DNA of 64,000 bases from contig NC_091972.1 of assembly GCF_036711975.1 (NCBI RefSeq), positions 33,485,001-33,549,000 on the forward strand, read 5' to 3'. Within the stretch, counting starts at the first letter, position 1. Every line of letters begins with the position of its first letter. The notes beneath the pieces are model-generated. The model had not been told where the DNA came from. It saw only the letters and a list, made by a program, of their open reading frames with translations, and did not search any database. The stretch comes from Onthophagus taurus. Taxonomy: Eukaryota > Arthropoda > Insecta > Coleoptera > Scarabaeidae. A program made the translations under genes and the position numbers. This document shows positions 27,001 through 39,000 of this stretch, piece after piece.

Positions 27001-30000
27001 GCAGTTAGATGATTATGTGATCCTAGAGGGGAATTGAAAAATTAAACATCATTGCGTGCAATGCCAATGTCGTCGAATGTAATTGTACGAACACTATAAT
27101 GTATTTTTAAATCTTAGGAAACTAATTCTTTTTAGAATTGAAATAGAAAAAGTTATAGCCGAGTTTTAATTTAAAAAGCTTTTGCTCATTATAAAGTAGT
27201 TAAATTAATGACCAGTCTGTTAGGCAATAAAAAATCTGTAACTAAAATAGTTCTGAAAAATTTATATGAGAATATGATTACACGCCGTTGTTATAAAATA
27301 CACCAGGGTTAAATTACAACAAGTCGAGTGTACTAGAACGTTAATTAACACATACATTTCCTCTCGAGTTATCTTTTCACGTCCGGAGCAAACATTTCAA
27401 CGTAGTAATGATGTATGTTATGTGTGTACTTGTTAAATATAAACTCACGTCATTTCTTCCTGTGTTCTCATTAATGTTGACTATGTTTGCAGATTAAATA
27501 TTATTTGTGAATTTAGAAATGTTTTAGTATAGAGAATAGTAATCCTAGATCCACTACTTTATCATTTATTGAAGTTTATTGTTTTCGAATTAATATAATA
27601 ATTTATGAGCGCAATTAAAAATTTTATCATTTGTTTTCTTATATATTTAAAAACGAGGATAAATAATTGTTTCAATTCATTTTAAGATATGATTTCAAAA
27701 CATTCATAGAAATGTTCTAAATGATTTAGCATAAATGAGTCAAAAAATTACTCAGAAAGAGAGAACAATGCCGTTGTAATGCGGATATTCCCTCTAAAAA
27801 TAGATCACAGAATCATGTGATAAACTGTATTAGATAATTGTGCATCTGGCACAAACTGGAAATGTAAACATTGTTGAGAAATATTCGTTATGAGAATATA
27901 AAGTTGTTACAAAAATATGTAAAAATAAAAAACAAACCTACTAACAAATATAGACCCCATTTTTAAGTATTGGACTTTGGGTTTGTATAAAAAAAAGGCG
28001 ATAATAACATAAAATAAAGTGCCTCTTTGAACCTGACCAAAGTATTCTTGGAATATTATTGGCAGTCAGCTGTATTTGTATTTATTCTTGGCAGGTTTGC
28101 TAGAAAAGTAAATACAGGTTATAAATCGTTTTGAAGGGGCAAATTAACAGATTTAATTTTTCTTGTATATACCTATTAGAACTGATTTATTATACAGAAA
28201 ACATGTAAACTGTTTTGAAAATAGTGGACTAAGGGGTTAAGTTAAAGTATATGAGCATGTTGTAAGTATTTTCGTAATATTAAAAATCATGAAAATAAAA
28301 ATGTATTTATAAATTTAAGTAATAATGTGGAGCTTACAAGTCTAAACATGCAAAGCAAAATCAACACTTTGCTTGGAAAAAAACAGATTCTATACTGCCT
28401 TGTCCAAAAAAGAAAACGCCAAACATGACAAAGAAGGAACTTTATGCTACAAAAAGAGGGCTTGTGGAACTACAAAATATTCTTGCAGTACAAAAAAGGA
28501 ATCCCGTTAGTCACAGAAATAATCATATGGAGCTAAAAAATCTCTATGTTGTGAATCAGAGGAGGTATCACCTTGTACAGCAAAATTGACATTTTTTTGC
28601 CAAAAAAATATCCTTGTAATCCAAAACCACTCGTTTGTCAACATTGCAAAGTTTAATCAGAATTTGTTGCCAAAAGAAAAAATATTGTGAAGCCAAATAA
28701 ACTTGGAATACAAAGAAAGATTCATACGGAACAAGGAATAGTTGCATAAATGTCTGTTGAAACCACAAATTAATAAATGTATCTGTAAGGAGAGCCGACT
28801 TTCAAAGAAAGGAATACCGACTAACCCGAGTCTCCTTGTCAATCGAAAAGAAAACAGAACAATGTTGGAGCAGCACTTGTAAGAGCGTGGTTTCAACTGC
28901 AAATTTCTGACAGAAAATGAAAAACACCAAACACCAACAAAGGTGCTGTCTAAAGAAGAAGAAAAAATTAAGTGTTAAAGAGGCCAAAGATATAGAAAAA
29001 TATCGAAAAGGAGATTAAAGCATTATCAACTGTAAATGCTTGCTGATTAAACAGCTGTAAGCAATAATAAGCAGCATCTTTGTGCTAACTTTCAGTAACC
29101 TGGGACGAGTGCAATTTCTAGAAGACCTGCTCAACCTAAACTCTCTTTTGATCACACGAGGAATCAAAACCTATTATGTTCGTCATGTGAGAACTTTAAA
29201 ACTATAATATTTAGTGATTTGACATCTTGTCATAGATCTCCCCGATAATCTTAACAACATCATTATGATGATGTGTAAAAAGATTTAAAAGTATTAAAGG
29301 GCTATCCTTGCCATCACAATGTAGCAGACGTAACTTAAAGATTATTGCACTTACAGAAACTTAAAAGCATGTTAAAAGTAAAGACCATTCCGATAAAGAT
29401 TCTTCAAAAAAAATATCGGAAAAGATGAAAAATATGGAGGAGATAGAGATTGAGAGGAAAATTAAAACTATCATCACAAGAATGATATAAAACAATTAGG
29501 ATCTGTAAATGTACCGAAATTATCGTCGGAATCTTCATGTTTTACTAAAATCAGATACTTCAACATCTTTTAAAGCAACTCTCCTCAAAGCAGTTGTTGT
29601 AAAGAATATTAATTCCATTAAGAAACCGTTGGAAGCTTCTGGCAGAAGAATAAAGCATTTCGACAACATCAATAACAACGAAGCAAAAATGAATTTTGAA
29701 GGGATTGCTAAAAAAACAACAATCCACAATAGCAAAATAACTCAAAATGTGATCGTGCAATTTAAAAAGTTTCAACATCAACTTAAGAGTCGATGAAACC
29801 TTTAAAAAAACTGGTCAATATTAGAGCGAACGAAAATCGATAAAACGAAATAAATAAAATTATCTTTAATTTGTCCTCATTTTTGTCACTTTTCGATATT
29901 CTCTCTATATAGATATAAACTACTTGCAATAATTGGAACAAGTTGATAAATTTTAGTAATATAACAAAAGCTATATTCTTATAAAAGAACTTATATACTG

Positions 30001-33000
30001 AAATAACTTTAAGTAATTTAGTTGAACAAAAATGTGTTATTGGACTAGATACATACACTTAAGTAATATTAAAAAGGGCTCGCCCTTTATTTGTTACCAT
30101 CTGCTTGAACTACAAGGGCACTCTACCTATTTTAGGTCAGCGGGTCGATAGGTCGAATCACGAGGTAAAATTCAGGACATGAAACCCTATTTTATTATAA
30201 AACTTTTAGTACCTAAATTTACCCTATCTTAACAGCCAAGAATGTTTACGAAACTTTACGAAATTTTAATGGAAAAAATTAATTGTTTCTTATTACCTAC
30301 CAATATGGAAAGTTCTTAACATAAAAAAATAATAAAACAGGTAAATAATGTATTAAAAACAAAATATAAATTAGAAAAAATTCCATGAACAATAATTTGT
30401 TTACACGGTTTATGCTGAAACGTAAAAAACCGTTTTTAACTCAAGGACAACATCCCGTTGATTTAAAACAAAATATTTACTAAAACCGATAACACATTAT
30501 CAACGGGAGATATTTTTGTTCAACCGTTGAGCAATAATTTATTTGAATTGTTGATTATTTTGGACTGTTATCCTATCTCGTTTATTAACCAAGCATACGT
30601 TACTTTTAATGTTGTTTTAATAACATGAATAACAAAAAAAAAAAAATAATACATGAATTATCATTTTTTTCAAATATAAATATAAAGAATTAATAATAGT
30701 ATATAATAAACCACTTTAACTCTTACTGTAACCGAATTTTATAATAACTTAACGCCGTATATTGAAAAAGAAGTTCTCCAAAATAACTAGGTAGAGAAGT
30801 TTCGTCCACATTAAATTACATGAACATACGGCAAACTGCGTTTAAAGCATAACTTTAGCCTCTTCGTGAGTGGAGCACGTTTAATATATAAATATGTAAT
30901 TTTATTGTTAAGTAGCCAACTTTTAAGTGATTGAAATGCGCTGACTATAAAAAATAGCAGTTAATCATCTACGCGTTACATTTGAGGATCTCATGATCAA
31001 TATATGTAATACTACTAAACATATAAAGTATAATAAATGAGATAATGATTAGAAAATTGCTGAGAAAGTAACAGTGACTATATGCTAGAATTTCATCATA
31101 ATAGAACGAGATAATTAGATCAAGTAGATAATGCGTGGTTAGGTCCTAGTCGAGGCAGTAGAACTCCCAGGTTACGACACTTAATCTCAATCAACAAGAA
31201 CTTCATCTAGTTAAGATCCAATTATAAACCAATTTATTAAACTGATTAGGCATTCTTCTAGAAAGACGGTAATGGCATATTCTCGTACTTTTGTATTCAA
31301 ATAACTCCATAAATTTTCAATGGGATTTATGTTCTGCTTTGGAAAGGTGCTCCATTACACGAGGAGATTATATTATGATTTTTGTTATCATTATAGAATC
31401 CTCAGTCGTTGTTGAGAGACAGTTTATCCATGCTTAAAGGTAAATTGGTTCTTAAAATATCTACATACACATTCTAATCCATTATTCACTCGATGAAGTG
31501 CAAAGATCAAGTGCCTGACAGTTCCTTACGATGCAGCTTTCTACATACATATTCATCTAATCCAAATATATCATACCAGGTAATACTTAAAGATGTTTCC
31601 ACAAAAAGGCGTTCACCAATTACTACTAATTAAATGTGGTGCAAGGAGGCGATCATAATGAGCAGCGAAGCTCATTTCCACTTAATCAATTTTACGCCTT
31701 CAAATCCTTGCCTTCAAATAAACTTTCTGTGAAAACAGAGCCCTATTTTTTTTTCATTTGTAACAAAATGGCCGCCAATTCACATTATCTCATTACTTTT
31801 ACCGCACCTAGTATTTGCTATCATCTCTAAATAGAATGTTATTCCAAACAAAAATTGTTTATTCTCGAGAACTTTCAACATTTTCAATATGACCCTTTGA
31901 TGATTCCGTCTAGTCTTCCCACCATTTAAATCTGCTTTATGAAGCATATTTCTAATGGTTAACGCACTGCCTTTTTTAGCTTTGATGCACTAATTATAGG
32001 ACCTATCTTTATTTTTTGTACAAAATATAGCTGATCTGATTCATTAAAAATTATTTAATCTTTGGCTCATTTATCACCTAAATGTTGATATTGAAGCGTC
32101 TTATTATAACATAACTTCTATCCACATCTTTTGCAATCTCTCGCACAGATTTTCCTTCCTGGAAATGTTTAAGCACTAATTCTCTCAGTTCAATAACCGT
32201 TTGGCCTCGTTAATAATAAAAAATTACTAATAAAAGTAAACATTTAGGGAAATCCCCTTATCGATTATCAAGCTTCTAGATAAAGATGACCGTAATTTTC
32301 ACTCTTATTATTTTAATGTATTATTACGTTAAAACGAATAAATTGATATGTTTTGTATATGAGTAGAATTACAAATTTTTCCTAGCATTATAAACTCTTG
32401 TGCTTTCTCGGATTACTTCTCATCTGTTTTTGTAAATGGCACAATCAACAGCTCAGTAGTTGCCGAGGTAGTTGCCCATGGCTATGGAGTTTTGCAATTC
32501 ATGGTGTTGTGTTGCATCTTGCCTTGGTCCGGATGGTATTCCAACTTTATTCTTAAAAGACTTTGCTACTAAGCTGTCTACGCCACTATTTCGCATTTTT
32601 TACTTAAGCTCTTACATGAAGGTGTTTTCCCAAGTATGTGGAATTTTGTTATTCCAATATTTAAATCCGGTGATAAACAGTTGGTATCCAATTACTTATT
32701 TCTATCCTTTTAGCTATCCCCAAGGTCGTTGAAAAATTATCCACGAATATCTTAGTCTTTCTATTTCTCACTCTATAATCAATAAACAACATGGTTTCCT
32801 ATGTGGGCGATCGGTGGAGTCTAATTTGTTGGCCTATGTAAACTTTATTCATTCTGCTTTAAATGAAGATACTCAGACTGACGCAATGTCCACCGACTAC
32901 TCCACTCCAAAGCATTCGACAAAATCGATCATACTATTCTTGTACAGAAACTTTTCACCATTGATATTCCAGATAGTCTTGTTCACTGCATTATGTCCTA

Positions 33001-36000
33001 TTTATCTAACAGAAATCAGGCGGTCAGGATTAGTAGCTTTGTATCTGGTTACAAACCTATCACATCCGGTGTGGGTCAGGTCAGTCATGCTGGATACTCC
33101 CGATCTTCTGCCCATTTTAGCTTATGTCACAACTTTTATATTAATTTTCGTTATTACGAGGATGTTTTGTTGGGGATATTCTCCCTGCTACATCGGCTTC
33201 AGTAAGATTAAATCAGTTGAAAATAAGGAGTTTTCTGGTTCTATAATTATTTTAAAAGGATTGTATCACTCTCTTATGCCCTTAGTATAACAGGTCCCTG
33301 ATGATAACTTCATCTTGTAGAAACCCGTCAAGCAAAAATTAAATAAAACTTGAAGAGTTAAAAGCAAACATATTTTTTTTAATTATCTGTTGCTTAATCA
33401 ATTTGATTAATATTGTAGATGAGATTATGTTTTTAATACATTACATTACATATTAAATTATATAAAAAGTGTAATAAACTTTAACAAGATGAAGAAATGA
33501 AAAATAAAAACCGATTTATGTTTGAGGATGATGTAAAACAGTAAACATATTGGCTATCAACTTCGATAGGAACAGCGTCTAACAACACAACGAGCAGACT
33601 CCACAGGCAACAGACCGATCAAGGTCAATGCATGATACCTACTATTCATTCCACTTGACGACCAATTACCAGGTAAATCGCCTCACCTTACAAGGAAAAC
33701 GAACGTCTGTGTAGAAAAACAACAACAATTCCCCCTCAAACCGTCTACACTTCACATTCTTTTATCATTACTCGCCTAAAAAGTTATTTTTCTAGGTACT
33801 TTTCCTCACAGACATATTTTGAAGACGTTTTCTAACATTTCAATAAAACTTGTCTAACTTGATACAAAAAATGATCATTTTCTAAGGTTAAATTGATACT
33901 AAGTTCCGGATTTTCTAGACTTTCTAGAGAGAGAGATAGTTTTCGCTTCTCGGTTGAGTTGTTTCGTTTGTTGAGAGGCGAACACGCCTCGAAAATGATC
34001 CAATAGCGGTCGACGTTGGTTTCGAGAGCTCGGAGCTCGCATGACGTCAGGACGCGCGTTTAGACATCGACCTTTGAACGGAAATGTTGTGTAAGAGGGC
34101 CCCCGACGCTGTCGTTCGTAATTTTTGCTGCGCAGTTATCGCAACCGAGTTTATTTTTCAAACAAAGCCGTCGACTCCGAACCGATTCGATGTTTGTTAT
34201 TATTTGGAACGACGCTACTCGTTGAAAATGAAAGGTCTCGTGTACGCATCTGGTGTAGTTTAAGGTAAAAAAGACATTCATTTAAAATTAATCATAAAAG
34301 GATTTGAAGAACACACCTGAATATTAGTGGTCTTGATTTTAGTCTAAAGGATAAAAAAATGTCTTGGACAAATTGAGGTCTACGAACTTTTAAGATTTCC
34401 AAACAAAAATTAGTATTTGCAACATTCAATTTGTTATAACATTATAAATTAAGTCATGTTTAAGTATAGATTAGTTAGATTTAATGCCTAATTATTGTAT
34501 TGGATAAAGTTGCCAAAGCATTTTTAACACGTTTCCATAGAAAATTCTTGGCAGATTTTTAAGTCCATCGCATGATGCTCACAATTTAAGCGCTTATAAA
34601 CTACTCGAATGTTCTATGTATGTTCTTACAACTTCTATTTTGCTTTTTATACCGTGCTTAGTAATCATTCTATTATTGTGTATATAAGTACTAAGAAAGC
34701 CGGAATTATTACAAAACGCAGTACGTGCACAAACATTTAAAACCATAATCAATGTAAATATGTTTATCGCAGTAGAAACTGGTACTAAAGTAAATGTTCT
34801 AGAATTATTTCATTGCCATAATAACACATCTTTAATGTTTAACTTTAAAAAAATCAAATTTTTGTTATCTCTTACATCAACTAACTTTTTTTGTGTTTTA
34901 GTAAGATTTTATGGAGTGGAATTATATGATAATTTTTCCACAAGGTTAATTTAAACTGAGTGCAAAGTCGAGACATGTCTGGACGATATCCAAATAACAT
35001 TTTTAACCGTAGATACGCGCGTTATGAATAAAACAGGTGTTCAATTATTAACCTTTAATAGTACGGTGTTAATAGTATTTCATTCCACAACTAATTTTTT
35101 TTGTTTATGATTTTTTTGTAACTGTCGAAACCATTTCCTTTACCGATAAAATTAAAAAAGAAGATTAATTTATGTTTAATGTTTGTATTTTTGCTGTTAC
35201 ATTAATCAGCGAGTTTTCATGGAAATACAAAAAATTTTTGTAATTCAATTAGGATTATTACATAATGATTGAAAATTATACCCATGAACAAAGATCCAAC
35301 AAAAACGTGGATGTGTTAATGCAATCGATTCCACTTCAATGCCTATGAACCGATAAAGATAAGAAATTAGAAATACTATTCATATAATAATGGCAGAGAA
35401 CACGAGAAAAATTACCAAAATTACGTTTACCAAACAATACATGAGATTGTGCTTCAATTCTATGTCTTTGTAATCACTTAATATGAACGTCATATCCTGA
35501 AGCATAAACTGTCCCATATTAAATCCGATTTTAAGAGTAAATGGATGGCTGCCTACAAGAGAAGAGACTTATTTGGAAAGAAAAATGCCCTATAGCTTAC
35601 AAAGTGTTATAGTTTTGCTAATGATAACATTATTTTTAACCCTTTGTTAATGACAAACCAAAACAACAAATATGACTTGACTCCAACAAATCCACCTGTA
35701 CTTTTTATTACTCCCTCCCGTTGCATATCTGACTAATATTCGAACCAAGCGTCACAAACGGCTAGATTGAAGTAATGGAAAAATCCTCTTATCTACCCCT
35801 CCCATGGAAATATTATGCAATCGTATATATATATAATTGCTGGACGTTTCACCATTACATAGGCTCTCCTTTTCTGTTTGTTCCACTTTCGTACCTCATC
35901 TTCAGGTTCATAGTTGCTGCAGTAATAATAGTGATGTAAAACAGTTTTCACAAAACAGATTGTGTCCTTCATGCTCTGATATTCTATTGGTTAGATGAAT

Positions 36001-39000
36001 TATCAATCCATTAGTAGCTGAACACATTTCAAACGGGCAGGTAGAGTAGTAGTGCCAGAAGCATCAAAGAATGACTACTTTTACTTCCCACGGATTTGCC
36101 TTTCCTTTCAGACTGCTTCACTACAAGTTGTTTCTTTGAATGTAATTATTAAGTCATCAATGCATAGAATTGATGACTGGACGTACCTTCCAGAGTTTCG
36201 TTCCGTTCCCTATTCATATCCATAATGTGTAAGTTATTTCGTAGGGATTCATATCAATTACATGGTAATCGAACATCATCTACGAATTGTACGCAAGTAT
36301 CCAATACGTCCTCAATCTGAGAAAACGAATTATACCCATGAATATATGCAGTTATAAACAGCCTGTATATGTTATAGTGGCAAATGCGACCGGCAGGACC
36401 GAAAGGGTTGAACAGTTGAGATGGTCGGCTATTAGAATCATTCCTAAATCTAGTGAACGCACCAAAAGAAAATAACCCACAGGTCCACAGCAGTTAACAT
36501 TTGCATCACAAATGATCTTGCGGACCACTGGTAAATGCAAATGCATAACTTAAATTCATCATATGACTTACAGAAGCGTTATCTGTGAGATTAACGAGGA
36601 GACAATACAATTTGTAAGAAAGTCAGAAATAACGCTTTCCGCGCTACTCATTAATATGAACGGCAAAACGGCAATGCTATTCCAACCTAAGGCAATTTAT
36701 GTAACGTCCAAGGTAATCGTAGCGCTTATTAATCAGTTATAAATTGAGAAAATGCGGTTTGCCGAGAAAAATTCACACGAATTACAGGACATGTTCCGGA
36801 ACTCTGTTGATGAGCCTCATCTAGTTGTCGAAATGAAGGAGTTGAAGAGAGCAACCATCTGAAGAGAGAAAACGATTTATTCTCAAAAAAAGTGGGCAGC
36901 TTGGAACAATACTCTCGTCGTAACAATCGTCGGCACCAAGTTTGGATGTGAATACTTTCCTGGATAGCCTACAGTCTACATTCTGTCACATACAGGTGAT
37001 TTCAGATTATTTGTATTGCGTTGGTAATATAAATTTGTTGGATTTGGGTAATGTGCTCACAAATAGATTAAACACGCTTCTGGACGAGATGGAACTCAAG
37101 CAAGTAATTAATTCACCTACTCGGGTTACTAATACGACAACCACATTAATCGACTATATTATTACTAATAATGTATATGGCAGTGTCAAGCAGGCAATTT
37201 TCCGGTGTGGGTATATCAAATCACAACTTGATTAAATGCAATATTTTAATTTCGAATTTGGGGTTGCTGCTGATTGCGCGTATGATTCGAAACTTTAGTA
37301 GAATTGATGACAGTTCTCTTGCAAGTAATTATTTAAAATTGCCGTTACAAAATTTTATAATATAGATATACTTTACAGAGTGGAATATTTGCAACATTAT
37401 AATCATTTGCTCTATGGCCGACTAATAGTGTAAAGCTTATGATGACTTTGCGTGATAAAGCTAATATAAGCCATCGACGTCATGAGTTCACATATCTCAC
37501 CTCAACGATTTGTCGCACTCTAAAATTACACACTAATAATTACACTTCTTCTGCACTGTTGAATGTAATCGATGGTAATAAATGCTAGTAATAAAAACTT
37601 ATGTAATATTCTAATATTATTCGATTATATTAAGGCATTCTATAAGATAAACCATCAGATGTTCATAGCATAATTGCGAAAATTGAGAAAAGACCAAGCT
37701 TTCCAAACGTATTCTTAGTTTTATGCTATCTTTCTAGATAACCAAAATATTGGCCCGAAAAGTAGACGGAAATACAAGGGAAAAGTTTGTTGGTGGGCTG
37801 ATAAACGATTGTGCAAACGTATGATTGAGATGTGTTATATACCGATGAAAAGAGCAGAAAATTTCCCATAAGATGAATATAGTTCTAGAGTTTTCTCCCC
37901 GTCATATAAGAGAGTTATTGACCCAAGCACGACGTTTCTTATTTTTTCTTGCTCTCATTATCAACATATCGGTTTAAGATAGAGAAATGACCAAGCTTTC
38001 CAACCGTGTGCTTAGTTTTCCGCTATCTTTCTAGATAACGAATATATGGGCCCTAGAAGTAAGTGGAAATATAAAGGAAAGAGTTTGTTGCTGGACGGTT
38101 TGTTGCTATCGTCTCGCCCGTAAACTTGGGTTGGAAAAAAGTAAAACAACTTTGCTAAGAGATACAAACATATGGCAAATAAGAACGAGTTTTTGATAAG
38201 ATACATTCGATAAGACCAGTCATAAACATGCCTTGCGATGTAGCTGTTTGTAAAACTGTGAAAGAAATGGTTATTAATGATTTTAAAAACCATGTTAAAC
38301 AATGTGATATCGCTCGCAAATTCCCTTCATACAAATGTGTAGTAAGGTAAGGTGGGGTAAGTGCGACCCAAAAAATGATAAGTGTAACTTCCAAGCGTTG
38401 TAACACCAATAATATCTGTCAACGGAATTTTTCTCTTGGTAGCATAGTACCTTGGGGCATACTCTAGATAATGATATAATATTTGGTTCGATAAATTATT
38501 GTTGAATAAATTATTTTTATTCTTTTATTTTAAATTGCCGTAGACGCACTTGCCCCATCAAAATGGGGCAAGAGCAAACAGAACCTTTTTTTCCGAACAC
38601 AATATTATGATTAACAAACGGGGCTAGAGCAATGTAATTTAAAGAGTATTCTTTACCGTACACTGAACCAAAAATCATTCATTTACAAGATATAAAAACT
38701 ACTATCTTTTAACTGCCGATGAAAGAGCTGTGAAAAATAACACTAACTAATCATTAAAAAGAAACAAATAAACATACAGCAGTAACAAATAAAATATTAT
38801 TCTAATTCAGTTCACATGTAATGAGTAACAAAAAAGTAAGTAACAAACCTAGTAAATCATTTATAACTATAATAATAAGATCTAAAAATAAAAAGATGTC
38901 GTTTAAATAGATCCATACATATTTATAATTCAAAAACTTTTACGGACTCTGGAAAAACATATTTTTGGAAAGCACCATGTGGTAAGAGCTTTGGTTGCGG

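Noticed and set aside
29509-30058. Several 60-95 codon frames on both strands
   Set aside because: Mutually overlapping, AT-codon-driven, no domain, no splice context; expected by chance in sequence of this composition.
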